A stretch of DNA of 64,000 nt, taken from positions 248,001-312,000 of the forward strand of contig NW_027478389.1 in NCBI RefSeq assembly GCF_051014685.1. Reading direction: 5' to 3'. Every line of letters begins with the position of its first letter. Positions within the stretch are counted from its first letter, which is position 1. The notes beneath the pieces are model-generated. The model ran no database searches and was not told the DNA's origin. It saw only the letters and a list, made by a program, of their open reading frames with translations. The DNA is from Ptiloglossa arizonensis (lineage: Eukaryota; Arthropoda; Insecta; Hymenoptera; Colletidae). A program made the position numbers and the translations under genes. This document shows, in pieces, positions 50,879-63,689 of the stretch.

Positions 50879-53070
50879 TAAATTTCCTATTGCATCTGAA
50901 AGTAGAAACTCGCCCGATTAGAACGGTATGTGTATTTTTTCCCTAGGCCATTCTGGTTAAGCGTTTGGAGCAGCAGACTTGCGAAAAATTTGTTATCTTG
51001 TCAACCATTTCTTAGATTCAAAGTCCGGTATCTCGCGAACGGATTGACCAAACCCAAAAATTCCTGCAGCGTCTGAAAGTAGAAACTCGCCCGATTACAA
51101 CGGTATGTGTATTTTTTCCCTAGGCCATTCTGGTTAAGGGTTTGGAGCAACAGAAGTGCGAAAAATTTGTTGCCTTCTCAATCATTTCTTAGCTTCAAAC
51201 TCCCATATCTCGCGAACGGATTGACCTAACCCAAAAATTCCTATTGCATCTGAAAGTAGAAACTCGCCCGATTACAACGGTATGTGTATTTTTTCCCTAG
51301 GCCACTCTGGTTAAGCGATTGGAGCAGCAGAATTGCGAAAAATTTGTTGTCTTCTCAACTATTTCTTAGCTTCAAACTACCATATCTCGCGACCGGATTG
51401 ACAGAACCCAAAAATTTCTGCTGTGTGTGAAAATAGAAACTCGCCCGATTACAACGGCATGTGTTTTTCTCCCTAGGCCAATCTGGTTAAGCGATTGGAG
51501 CAGCAGAAGGGCGAAAAATTTGTTACCTTCTCAACCATTTCTTAGCTTCAAACTCCCGTATCTCGCGAACGGATTGACCTAACCCTAAAATTCCTATTGC
51601 ATCTGAAAGTAGAAACTCGCCCGATTAGAACGGTATGTGTATTTTTCCCCTAGCCCATTCTGGTTAAGCGTTTGGCGCAGCAGAAGTGCGAAAAATTTGT
51701 TACCTTCTCAACCATTTCTTAGCTTCAAACTCCCGTATCTCGCGAACGGATTGACCTAACCCTAAAATTCCTATTGCATCTGAAAGTAGAAACTCGCCCG
51801 ATTAAAACGGTATGTGTATTTTTTCCCTAGGCCATTCTGGTTAAGCGTTTGGAGCAGCAGAATTGCGAAAAATTTGTTGTCTTCTCAACCATTTCTTAGC
51901 TTCAAACTCCCGTATCTCGCGAACGGATTGACCTAACCCAAAAATTCCTATTGCATCCGAAAGTAGAATCTCGCCTGATTACAACGGTATGTGTATTTTT
52001 TCCCTAGGCCAATCTGGTTAAGCGATTGGAGCAGCAGAAGTGCGAAAAATTTGTTGCCTTCTCAACCATTTCTTAGATTCAAGCTCCCATATCTCGCGAA
52101 CGGATTGACCTAACCCAAAAATTCCTATTGCATCTGAAAGTAGAAACTCGCCCGATTACAACGGTATGTGTATTTTTTCCCTAGGCCATTCTGGTTAAGC
52201 GTTTGGAGCAGCAGAATTGCGAAGAATTTGTTGCCTTCTCAACCATTTCTTAGCTTCAAACTCCCGTATCTCGCGAACGGATTGACCTAACCCAAAAATT
52301 CCTATTGCATCGGAAAGTAGAATCTCGCCTGATTACAACGGTATGTGTATTTTTTCCATAGGCCAATCTGGTTAAGCGATTGGAGCAGCAGAAGTGCGGA
52401 AAATTTGTTGCCTTCTCAACCATTTCTTAGATTCAAGCTCCCATATCTCGCGACCGGATTGACCTAACCTAAAAATTCCGATTGCGTCTGAAAGTAGAAA
52501 CTCGTCCGTTTACAACGGTATGTGTATTTTTTCCCTAGGCCGTTCTGGTTAAGCGTTTGGAGCAGCAGAAGTGCGAAAAATTTGTTGCCTTCTCAACCAC
52601 TTCTTGGCTTCAAACTCCCATATCTCGCGAACAGATTGACCTAACCCTAAATTTCCTATTGCATCTGAAAGTAGAAACTCGCCCGATTAGAACGGTGTGT
52701 GTATTTTTTCCCTAAGCCATTCTGGTTAAGCGTTTGGAGCAGCAGACGTGCGAAGAATTTGTTATCTTGTCGACCATTTCTTAGATTCAAAGTCCGATAT
52801 CTCGCGAACGGATTGACCAAACCCAAAAATTCCTGCAGCATCTGAAAGTAGAAACTCGCCCGATTACAACGGTATGTGTATTTTTTCCCTAGGCCATTCT
52901 GGTTAAGGGTTTGGAGCAACAGAAGTGCGAAAAATTTGTTGCCTTCTCAATCATTTCTTAGCTTCAAGCTCCCATATCTCGCGAACGGATTGACCTAACC
53001 CAAAAATTCCTATTGCATCTGAAAGTAGAAACTCGCCCGATTACAACGGTATGTGTATTTTTTCCCTAGG
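50545..53070 (+). repeat. Large higher-order block, copy 2 (one monomer deleted)
   Basis: The partner of 44,000-46,700. The deletion joins an AATTGCGAAAAATTTG monomer to the second half of the next, AATTGCGAAGAATTTG type within the shared TTGTTGTCTTCTCAAC near 51,340-51,356, leaving a clean 177-bp loss. Much of this copy (about 51,330-53,020) recurs again at about 55,040-56,730 (offset 3,712 bp); the private CCTAGCCCATT variant is shared by these two copies only (51650 and 55363). Confidence 0.8.
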
Positions 53071-53559
53071 CCATTCTGGTTAAGCGTTTGGAGCAGCAGA
53101 ATTGCGAAGAATTTGTTGCCTTCTCAACCATTTCTTAGCTTCAAACTCCCGTATCTCGCGAACGGATTGACCTAACCCAAAAATTCCTATTGCATCGGAA
53201 AGTAGAATCTCGCCTGATTACAACGGTATGTGTATTTTTTCCCTAGGCCGTTCTGGTTAAGCGTTTGGAGCAGCAGAAGTGCGAAAAATTTGTTGCCTTC
53301 TCAACCACTTCTTGGCTTCAAACTCCCATATCTCGCGAACAGATTGACCTAACCCTAAATTTCCTATTGCATCTGAAAGTAGAAACTCGCCCGATTAGAA
53401 CGGTGTGTGTATTTTTTCCCTAAGCCATTCTGGTTAAGCGTTTGGAGCAGCAGACGTGCGAAGAATTTGTTATCTTGTCGACCATTTCTTAGATTCAAAG
53501 TCCGATATCTCGCGAACGGATTGACCAAACCCAAAAATTCCTGCAGCATCTGAAAGTAG

Positions 53560-54930
53560 AAACTCGCCCGATTACAACGGTATGTGTATTTTTTCCATAG
53601 GCCACTCTGGTTAAGCGATTGGAGCAGCAGAATTGCGAAAAATTTGTTGTCTTCTCAGCCATTTCTTAGCTTCAAACTCCCGTATCTCGCGAACGGATTG
53701 ACCTAACCCAAAAATTCCTATTGCATCTGAAAGTAGAAACTCGCCCGATTACAACGGTATGTGTATTTTTTCCCTAGGCCATTCTGGTTAAGCGTTTGGA
53801 GCAGCAGAATTGCGAAGAATTTGTTGTGTTCTCAACTATTTCTTAGCTTCAAACTACCATATCACGCGAACGGATTGACAGAACTCAAAAATTTCTGCTG
53901 TGTGTGAAAATAGAAACTCGCCCGATTACAACGGAATGTGTTTTTTTCCCTAGGCCAATCTGGTTAAGCGATTGGAGCAGCAGAAGTGCGAAAAATTTGT
54001 TGCCTGCTCAACCATTTCTTAGGTTCAAACTCCCATATCTCGCGAACGGATTGACCTAACCCAAAAATTCCTATTGCATCTGAAAGTAGAAACTCATCCT
54101 CTTACAACGGTATGTGTATTTTTCCCTAGGTCATTCTGGTTAAGCGTTTGGAGCAGCAGAAGTGCGAAATATTTGTTGCCTTCTCAACCATTTCTTAGCT
54201 TCAAACTCCCGTATCTCGCGAACGGATTGACCAGACCCAAAAATTCCTATTGCATCTGCAAGTAGAAACTCGCCCGATTACAACGGTATGTGTATTTTTT
54301 CCCTAGGCCACTCTGGTTAAGCGATTGGAGCAGCAGAATTGCGAAAAATTTGTTGTCTTCTCAACCAATTCTTGGCTTCAAACTCCCATATCTCGCGAAC
54401 AGATTGACCTAACCCTAAATTTCCTATTGCATCTGAAAGTAGAAACTCGCCCGATTAGAACGGTATGTGTATTTTTTCCCTAGGCCATTCTGGTTAATCG
54501 TTTGGAGCAGCAGACTTGCGAAAAATTTGTTATCTTGTCAACCATTTCTTAGATTCAAAGTCCGGTATCTCGCGAACGGATTGACCAAACCCAAAAATTC
54601 CTGCAGCGTCTGAAAGTAGAAACTCGCCCGATTACAACGGTATGTGTATTTTTTCCCTAGGCCATTCTGGTTAAGGGTTTGGAGCAACAGAAGTGCGAAA
54701 TTTGTTGCCTTCTCAACCATTTCTTAGCTTCAAACTCCCGTATCTCGCGAACGGATTGACCAGACCCAAAAATTCCTATTGCATCTGAAAGTAGAAACTC
54801 GCCCGATTACAACGGTATGTGTATTTTTTCCCCAGGCCACTCTGGTTAAGCGATTGGAGCAGCAGAATTGCGAAAAATTTGTTGTCTTCTCAACCATTTC
54901 TTAGTTTCAAACTCCCGTATCTCGCGAACG
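53560..54930 (+). repeat. Multi-monomer block recurring 3,359 bp downstream, copy 1
   Basis: This matches about 56,918-58,290. Shared private variants are TTTTCCATAGG (53591 and 56949), GTTGTGTTCTC, ACTCATCCTC followed by the short GTATTTTTCCC, CTGCAAGTAG, and GGTTAATCG (54492 and 57851). Copy 1 lacks two bases in GCGAAATTTG near 54,697, which copy 2 does not. The two copies flank the third repeat of the large block. Confidence 0.8.
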
Positions 54931-55039
54931 GATTGACCTAACACAAAAATTCCTGTTGCATCTGAAAGTAGAATCTCGCCCGATTACAACGGTATGTGTA
55001 TTTTTTCCCTAGGCCATTCTGGTTAAGCGTTTGGAGCAG

Positions 55040-56730
55040 CAGAATTGCGAAGAATTTGTTGTCTTCTCAACTATTTCTTAGCTTCAAACTACCATATCTC
55101 GCGACCGGATTGACAGAACCCAAAAATTTCTGCTGTGTGTGAAAATAGAAACTCGCCCGATTACAACGGCATGTGTTTTTCTCCCTAGGCCAATCTGGTT
55201 AAGCGATTGGAGCAGCAGAAGGGCGAAAAATTTGTTACCTTCTCAACCATTTCTTAGCTTCAAACTCCCGTATCTCGCGAACGGATTGACCTAACCCTAA
55301 AATTCCTATTGCATCTGAAAGTAGAAACTCGCCCGATTAGAACGGTATGTGTATTTTTCCCCTAGCCCATTCTGGTTAAGCGTTTGGCGCAGCAGAAGTG
55401 CGAAAAATTTGTTACCTTCTCAACCATTTCTTAGCTTCAAACTCCCGTATCTCGCGAACGGATTGACCTAACCCTAAAATTCCTATTGCATCTGAAAGTA
55501 GAAACTCGCCCGATTAAAACGGTATGTGTATTTTTTCCCTAGGCCGTTCTGGTTAAGCGTTTGGAGCAGCAGAATTGCGAAAAATTTGTTGTCTTCGCAA
55601 CCATTTCTTAGCTTCAAACTCCCGTATCTCGCGAACGGATTGACATAACCCAAAAATTCCTATTGCATCCGAAAGTAGAATCTCGCCTGATTACAACGGT
55701 ATGTGTATTTTTTCCCTAGGCCAATCTGGTTAAGCGATTGGAGCAGCAGAAGTGCGAAAAATTTGTTGCCTTCTCAACCATTTCTTAGATTCAAGCTCCC
55801 ATATCTCGCGAACGGATTGACCTAACCCAAAAATTCCTATTGCATCTGAAAGTAGAAACTCGCCCGATTACAACGGTATGTGTATTTTTTCCCTAGGCCA
55901 TTCTGGTTAAGCGTTTGGAGCAGCAGAATTGCGAAGAATTTGTTGCCTTCTCAACCATTTCTTAGCTTCAAACTCCCGTATCTCGCGAACGGATTGACCT
56001 AACCCAAAAATTCCTATTGCATCGGAAAGTAGAATCTCGCCTGATTACAACGGTATGTGTATTTTTTCCATAGGCCAATCTGGTTAAGCGATTGGAGCAG
56101 CAGAAGTGCGGAAAATTTGTTGCCTTCTCAACCATTTCTTAGATTCAAGCTCCCATATCTCGCGACCGGATTGACCTAACCTAAAAATTCCGATTGGGTC
56201 TGAAAGTAGAAACTCGTCCGGTTACAACGGTATGTGTATTTTTTCCCTAGGCCGTTCTGGTTAAGCGTTTGGAGCAGCAGAAGTGCGAAAAATTTGTTGC
56301 CTTCTCAACCACTTCTTGGCTTCAAACTCCCATATCTCGCGAACAGATTGACCTAACCCTAAATTTCCTATTGCATCTGAAAGTAGAAACTCGCCCGATT
56401 AGAACGGTGTGTGTATTTTTTCCCTAAGCCATTCTGGTTAAGCGTTTGGAGCAGCAGACGTGCGAAGAATTTGTTATCTTGTCGACCATTTCTTAGATTC
56501 AAAGTCCGATATCTCGCGAACGGATTGACCAAACCCAAAAATTCCTGCAGCATCTGAAAGTAGAAACTCGCCCGATTACAACGGTATGTGTATTTTTTCC
56601 CTAGGCCATTCTGGTTAAGGGTTTGGAGCAACAGAAGTGCGAAAAATTTGTTGCCTTCTCAATCATTTCTTAGCTTCAAACTCCCATATCTCGCGAACGG
56701 ATTGACCTAACCCAAAAATTCCTATTGCAT
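55040..56730 (+). repeat. Large higher-order block, copy 3
   Basis: Colinear with about 51,330-53,020 at offset 3,712 bp, including AAGGGCG, CCTAGCCC, TTCCATAGG, CATCGGAAAG and the CTGCAGCATCTG variant. Small private differences (TTCTTCGCAACC near 55,593, GGGTCTG near 56,195) show limited divergence since duplication. Confidence 0.78.
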
Positions 56731-56917
56731 CTGAAAGTAGAAACTCATCCTCTTACAACGGTATGTGTATTTTTTCCCTAGGTCATTCTGGTTAAGCGTT
56801 TGGAGCAGCAGAAGTGCGAAATATTTGTTGCCTTCTCAACCATTTCTTAGCTTCAAACTCCCGTATCTCGCGAACGGATTGACCAGACCCAAAAATTCCT
56901 ATTGCATCTGAAAGTAG

Positions 56918-58290
56918 AAACTCGCCCGATTACAACGGTATGTGTATTTTTTCCATAGGCCACTCTGGTTAAGCGATTGGAGCAGCAGAATTGCGAAAAA
57001 TTTGTTGTCTTCTCAGCCATTTCTTAGCTTCAAACTCCCGTATCTCGCGAACGGATTGACCTAACCCAAAAATTCCTATTGCATCTGAAAGTAGAAACTC
57101 GCCCGATTACAACGGTATGTGTATTTTTTCCCTAGGCCATTCTGGTTAAGCGTTTGGAGCAGCAGAATTGCGAAGAATTTGTTGTGTTCTCAACTATTTC
57201 TTAGCTTCAAACTACCATATCACGCGAACGGATTGACAGAACTCAAAAATTTCTGCTGTGTGTGAAAATAGAAACTCGCCCGATTACAACGGCATATGTT
57301 TTTTTTCCCTAGGCCAATCTGGTTAAGCGATTGGAGCAGCAGAAGTGCGAAAAATTTGTTGCCTGCTCAACCATTTCTTAGCTTCAAACTCCCATATCTC
57401 GCGAACGGATTGACCTAACCCAAAAATTCCTATTGCATCTGAAAGTAGAAACTCATCCTCTTACAACGGTATGTGTATTTTTCCCTAGGTTATTCTGGTT
57501 AAGCGTTTGGAGCAGCAGAAGTGCGAAATATTTGTTGCCTTCTCAACCATTTCTTAGCTTCAAACTCCCGTATCTCGCGAACGGATTGACCAGACCCAAA
57601 AATTCCTATTGCATCTGCAAGTAGAAACTCGCCCGATTACAACGGTATGTGTATTTTTTCCCTAGGCCACTCTGGTTAAGCGATTGGAGCAGCAGAATTG
57701 CGAAAAATTTGTTGTCTTCTCAACCAATACTTGGCTTCAAACTCCCATATCTCGCGAACAGATTGACCTAACCCTAAATTTCCTATTGCATCTGAAAGTA
57801 GAAACTCGCCCGATTAGAACGGTATGTGTATTTTTTCCCTAGGCCATTCTGGTTAATCGTTTGGAGCAGCAGACGTGCGAAAAATTTGTTATCTTGTCAA
57901 CCATTTCTTAGATTCAAAGTCCGGTATCTCGCGAACGGATTGACCAAACCCAAAAATTCCTGCAGCGTCTGAAAGTAGAAACTCGCCCGATTACAACGGT
58001 ATGTGTATTTTTTCCCTAGGCCATTCTGGTTAAGGGTTTGGAGCAACAGAAGTGCGAAAAATTTGTTGCCTTCTCAACCATTTCTTAGCTTCAAACTCCC
58101 GTATCTCGCGAACGGATTGACCAGACCCAAAAATTCCTATTGCATCTGAAAGTAGAAACTCGCCCGATTACAACGGTATGTGTATTTTTTCCCTAGGCCA
58201 CTCTGGTTAAGCGATTGGAGCAGCAGAATTGCGAAAAATTTGTTGTCTTCTCAACCATTTCTTAGCTTCAAACTCCCGTATCTCGCGAAC
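56918..58290 (+). repeat. Multi-monomer block, copy 2 of 53,560-54,930
   Basis: The same monomer order and private variants as the upstream copy, at an offset of 3,358-3,361 bp; the small shifts come from an extra T near 57,300 and the two-base deletion in copy 1. CCAATACTTGG near 57,726 is a private change of the CCAATTCTTGG form. Confidence 0.78.
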
Positions 58291-58939
58291 GGATTGACCT
58301 AACCCAAAAATTCCTATTGCATCTGAAAGTAGAATCTCGCCTGATTACAACGGTATGTGTATTTTTTCCCTAGGCCAATCTGGTTAAGCGATTGGAGCAG
58401 CAGAAGTGCGAAAAATTTGTTGCCTTCTCAACCATTTCTTAGATTCAAGCTCCCATATCTCGCGACCGGATTGACCTAACCTAAATATTCCGATTGCGTC
58501 TGAAAGTAGAAACTCGTCCGGTTACAACGGTATGTGTATTTTTTCCCTAGGCCGTTCTGGTTAAGCGTTTGGAGCAGCAGAAGTGCGAAAAATTTGTTGC
58601 CTTCTCAACCAATTCTTGGCTTCAAACTCCCATATCTCGCGAACAGATTGACCTAACCCTAAATTTCCTATTGCATCTGAAAGTAGAAACTCGCCCGATT
58701 AGAACGGTATGTGTATTTTTTCCCTAGGCCATTCTTGTTAAGCGTTTGGAGCAGCAGACGTGCGAAAAATTTGTTATCTTGTCAACCATTTCTTAGATTC
58801 AAAGTCCGGTATCTCGCGAACGGATTGACCAATCCCAAAAATTCCTGCAGCGTCTGAAAGTAGAAACTCGCCCGATTACAACGGTATGTGTATTTTTTCC
58901 CTAGGCCATTCTGGTTAAGGGTTTGGAGCAACAGAAGTG

Positions 58940-59959
58940 CGAAAAATTTGTTGCCTTCTCAACCATTTCTTAGCTTCAAACTCCCGTATCTCGCGAACGG
59001 ATTGACCAGACCCAAAAATTCCTATTGCATCTGAAAGTAGAAACTCGCCCGATTACAACGGTATGTGTATTTTTTCCCTAGGCCACTCTGGTTAAGCGAT
59101 TGGAGCAGCAGAATTGCGAAAAATTTGTTGTCTTCTCAACCATTTCTTAGCTTCAAACTCCCGTATCTCGCGAACGGATTGACCTAACCCAAAAATTCCT
59201 ATTGCATCTGAAAGTAGAATCTCGCCTGATTACAACGGTATGTGTATTTTTTCCCTAGGCCAATCTGGTTAAGCGATTGGAGCAGCAGAAGTGCGAAAAA
59301 TTTGTTACCTTCTCAACCATTTCTTAGATTCAAGCTCCCATATCTCGCGACCGGATTGACCTAACCTAAATATTACGATTGCGTCTGAAAGTAGAAACTC
59401 GTCCGGTTACAACGGTATGTGTATTTTTTCCCTAGGCCAATCTGGTTAAGCGATTGGAGCAGCAGAAGTGCGAAAAATTTGTTGCCTTCTCAACCATTTC
59501 TTAGCTTCAAACTCCCGTATCTCGCGAACGGATTGACCAGACCCAAAAATTCCTATTGCATCTGAAAGTAGAAACTCGCCCGATTACAACGGTATGTGTA
59601 TTTTTTCCCTAGGCCACTCTGGTTAAGCGATTGGAGCAGCAGAATTGCGAAAAATTTGTTGTCTTCTCAACCATTTCTTAGCTTCAAACTCCCGTATCTC
59701 GCGAACGGATTGACCTAACCCAAAAATTCCTATTGCATCTGAAAGTAGAATCTCGCCTGATTACAACGGTATGTGTATTTTTTCCCTAGGCCAATCTGGT
59801 TAAGCGATTGGAGCAGCAGAAGTGCGAAAAATTTGTTACCTTCTCAACCATTTCTTAGATTCAAGCTCCCATATCTCGCGACCGGATTGACCTAACCTAA
59901 ATATTACGATTGCGTCTGAAAGTAGAAACTCGTCCGGTTACAACGGTATGTGTATTTTT
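58940..59959 (+). repeat. Three-monomer tandem duplication (531 bp)
   Basis: GACCAGACCC is at 59004 and 59535, and CCTAAATATTACG follows in both copies, at an offset of exactly 3 x 177 bp. The copies run about 58,940-59,428 and 59,471-59,959 and appear almost identical. This is among the youngest-looking duplications in the window. Confidence 0.82.
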
Positions 59960-61846
59960 TCCCTAGGCCGTTCTGGTTAAGCGTTTGGAGCAGCAGAAGT
60001 GCGAAAAATTTGTTGCCTTCTCAACCAAATCTTGGCTTCAAACTCCCATATCTCGCGAACAGATTGACCTAACCCTAAATTTCCTATTGCATCTGAAAGT
60101 AGAAACTCGCCCGATTAGAACGGTATGTGTATTTTTTCCCTAGGCCATTCTGGTTAAGCTTTTGGAGCAGCAGACGTGCGAAAAATTTGTTATCTTGTCA
60201 ACCATTTCTTAGATTCAAAGTTCGGTATCTCGCGAACGGATTGACCAAACCCAAAAATTCCTGCAGCGTCTGAAAGTAGAAACTCGCCCGATTACAACGG
60301 TATGTGTATTTTTTCCCTAGGCCATTCAGGTTAAGGGTTTGGAGCAACAGAAGTGCGAAAAATTTGTTGCCTTCTCAATCATTTCTTAGCTTCAAACTCC
60401 CATATCTTGCGAACGGATTGACCTAACCCAAAGATTCCTGCAGCGTCTGAAAGTAGAAACTCGCCCGATTACAACGGTATGTGTATTTTTTCCCTAGGCC
60501 ACTCTGGTTAAGCGATTGGAGCAGCAGAATTGCGAAAAATTTGTTGCCTTCTCAACCAATTCTTGGCTTCAAACTCCCATATCTCGCGAACAGATTGACC
60601 TAACCCTAAATTTCCTATTGCATCTGAAAGTAGAAACTCGCCCGATTAGAACGGTATGTGTATTTTTTCCCTAGGCCATTCTTGTTAAGCGTTTGGAGCA
60701 GCAGACGTGCGAAAAATTTGTTATCTTGTCAACCATTTCTTAGATTCAAAGTCCGGTATCTCGCGAACGGATTGACCAATCCCAAAAATTCCTGCAGCGT
60801 CTGAAAGTAGAAACTCGCCCGATTACAACGGTATGTGTATTTTTTCCCTAGGCCATTCTGGTTAAGTGTTTGGAGCAACAGAAGTGCGAAAAATTTGTTG
60901 CCTTCTCAACCATTTCTTAGCTTCAAACTCCCGTATCTCGCGAACGGATTGACCAGACCCAAAAATTCCTATTGCATCTGAAAGTAGAAACTCGCCCGAT
61001 TACAACGGTATGTGTATTTTTTCCCTAGGCCACTCTGGTTAAGCGATTGGAGCAGCAGAATTGCGAAAAATTTGTTGTCTTCTCAACCATTTCTTAGCTT
61101 CAAACTCCCGTATCTCGCGAACGGATTGACATAACCCAAAAATTCCTATTGCATCTGAAAGTAGAATCTCGCCTGATTACAACGGTATGTGTATTTTTTC
61201 CCTAGGCCAATCTGGTTAAGCGATTGGAGCAGCAGAAGTGCGAAAAATTTGTTGCCTTCTCAACCATTTCTTAGATTCAAGCTCCCATATCTCGCGACCG
61301 GATTGACCTAACCTAAATATTACGATTGCGTCTGAAAGTAGAAACTCGTCCGGTTACAACGGTATGTGTATTTTTTCCCTAGGCCGTTCTGGTTAAGCGT
61401 TTGGAGCAGCAGAAGTGCGAAAAATTTGTTGCCTTCTCAACCAAATCTTGGCTTCAAACTCCCATATCTCGCGAACAGATTGACCTAACCCTAAATTTCC
61501 TATTGCATCTGAAAGTAGAAACTCGCCCGATTAGAACGGTATGTGTATTTTTTCCCTAGGCCATTCTGGTTAAGCGTTTGGAGCAGCAGACGTGCGAAAA
61601 ATTTGTTATCTTGTCAACCATTTCTTAGATTCAAAGTTCGGTATCTCGCGAACGGATTGACCAAACCCAAAAATTCCTGCAGCGTCTGAAAGTAGAAACT
61701 CGCCCGATTACAACGGTATGTGTATTTTTTCCCTAGGCCATTCAGGTTAAGGGTTTGGAGCAACAGAAGTGCGAAAAATTTGTTGCCTTCTCAATCATTT
61801 CTTAGCTTCAAACTCCCATATCTCGCGAACGGATTGACCTAACCCA
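59484..61846 (+). repeat. Eight-monomer tandem duplication (1,416 bp)
   Basis: CCAAATCTTGG (60025 and 61441), AAAGTTCGGTATC and CATTCAGGTTAAGGG recur exactly 8 x 177 bp apart. The first copy spans about 59,484-60,430 and the second about 60,900-61,846. Its left part overlaps the 531-bp trimer duplication, so the events are nested. Confidence 0.8.
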
Positions 61847-63344
61847 AAAATTCCTACTGCATCTGAAAGTAGAAACTCGCCCGATTACAACGGTATGTGT
61901 ATTTTTTCCCTAGGCCACTCTGGTTAAGCGATTGGAGGAGCAGAGTTGCGAAAAATTTGTTGTCTTCTCAACCATTTCTTAGCTTCAAACTCCCGTATCT
62001 CGCGAACGGATTGACCTAACACAAAAATTCCTATTGCATCTGAAAGTAGAATCTCGCCCGATTACAACGGTATGTGTATTTTTTCCCTAGGCCATTCTGG
62101 TTAAGCGTTTGGAGCAGCAGAATTGCGAAGAATTTGTTGTCTTCTCAACTATTTCTTAGCTTCAAACTACCATATCTCGCGACCGGATTGACAGAACCCA
62201 AAAATTTCTGCTGTGTGTGAAAATAGAAACTCGCCCGATTACAACGGCATATGTTTTTCTCCCTAGGCCAATCTGGTTAAGCGATTGGAGCAGCAGAAGT
62301 GCGAAAAATTTGTTACCTTCTCAACCATTTCTTAGCTTCAAACTCCCGTATCTCGCGAACGGATTGACCTAACCCAAAAATTCCTATTGCATCTGAAAGT
62401 AGAAACTCGCCCGATTACAACGGTATGTGTATTTTTTCCCTAGGCCACTCTGGTTAAGCGATTGGAGCAGCAGAAGTGCGAAAAATTTGTTGCCTTCTCA
62501 ACCATTCCTTAGCTTCAAACTCCCGCATCTCGCGAACGGATTGACCTAACACAAAAAATTCCTATTGCATCTGAAAGTAGATTCTCGCCCGATTACAACG
62601 GTATGTGTATTTTTTCCCTAGGCCATTCTGGTTATGCGTTTGGAGCAGCAGAATTGCGAAGAATTTGTTGTCTTCTCAACTATTTCTTAGCTTCAAACTA
62701 CCATATCTCGCGAACGGATTGACAGAACTCAAAAATTTCTGCTGTGTGTGAAAATAGAAACTCGCCCGATTACAACGGCATGTGTTTTTTTCCCTAGGCC
62801 AATCTGGTTAAGCGATTGGAGCAGCAGAAGTGCGAAAAATTTGTTATCTTGTCAACCATTTCTTAGATTCAAAGTTCGGTATCTCGCGAACGGATTGACC
62901 AAACCCAAAAATTCCTGCAGCGTCTGAAAGTAGAAACTCGCCCGATTACAACGGTATGTGTATTTTTTCCCTAGGCCATTCAGGTTAAGGGTTTGGAGCA
63001 ACAGAAGTGCGAAAAATTTGTTGCCTTCTCAATCATTTCTTAGCTTCAAACTCCCATATCTCGCGAACGGATTGACCTAACCCAAAAATTCCTACTGCAT
63101 CTGAAAGTAGAAACTCGCCCGATTACAACGGTATGTGTATTTTTTCCCTAGGCCACTCTGGTTAAGCGATTGGAGGAGCAGAGTTGCGAAAAATTTGTTG
63201 TCTTCTCAACCATTTCTTAGCTTCAAACTCCCGTATCTCGCGAACGGATTGACCTAACACAAAAATTCCTATTGCATCTGAAAGTAGAATCTCGCCCCGA
63301 TTACAACGGTATGTGTATTTTTTCCCTAGGCCATTCTGGTTAAG
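61605..63344 (+). repeat. Seven-monomer duplication (1,238 bp), copies at 61,605 and 62,843
   Basis: About 61,605-62,105 recurs at about 62,843-63,344, sharing AAAGTTCGGTATC, CATTCAGGTTAAGGG, CCTACTGCATC and the private GATTGGAGGAGCAGAGTTGC variant. The offset is 7 x 177 - 1; intervening monomers include two short CATGTGTTTTT-type units and one with an extra A (near 62,552). Confidence 0.78.
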
Positions 63345-63689
63345 CGATTGGAGCAGCAGAAGTGCGAAAAATTTGTTGCCTGCTCAACCATTTCTTAGCT
63401 TCAAACTCCCATATCTCGCGAACGGATTGACCTAACCCAAAAATTCCTATTGCATCTGAAAGTAGAAACTCATCCTCTTACAACGGTATGTGTATTTTTT
63501 CCCTAGGTCATTCTGGTTAAGCGTTTGGAGCAGCAGAAGTGCGAAATATTTGTTGCCTTCTCCACCATTTCTTAGCTTCAAACTCCCGTATCTCGCGAAC
63601 GGACTGACCTAACCCAAAAATTCCTATTGCATCTGAAAGTAGAAACTCGCCCGATTACAACGGTATGTGTATTTTTTCCCCAGGCCATT

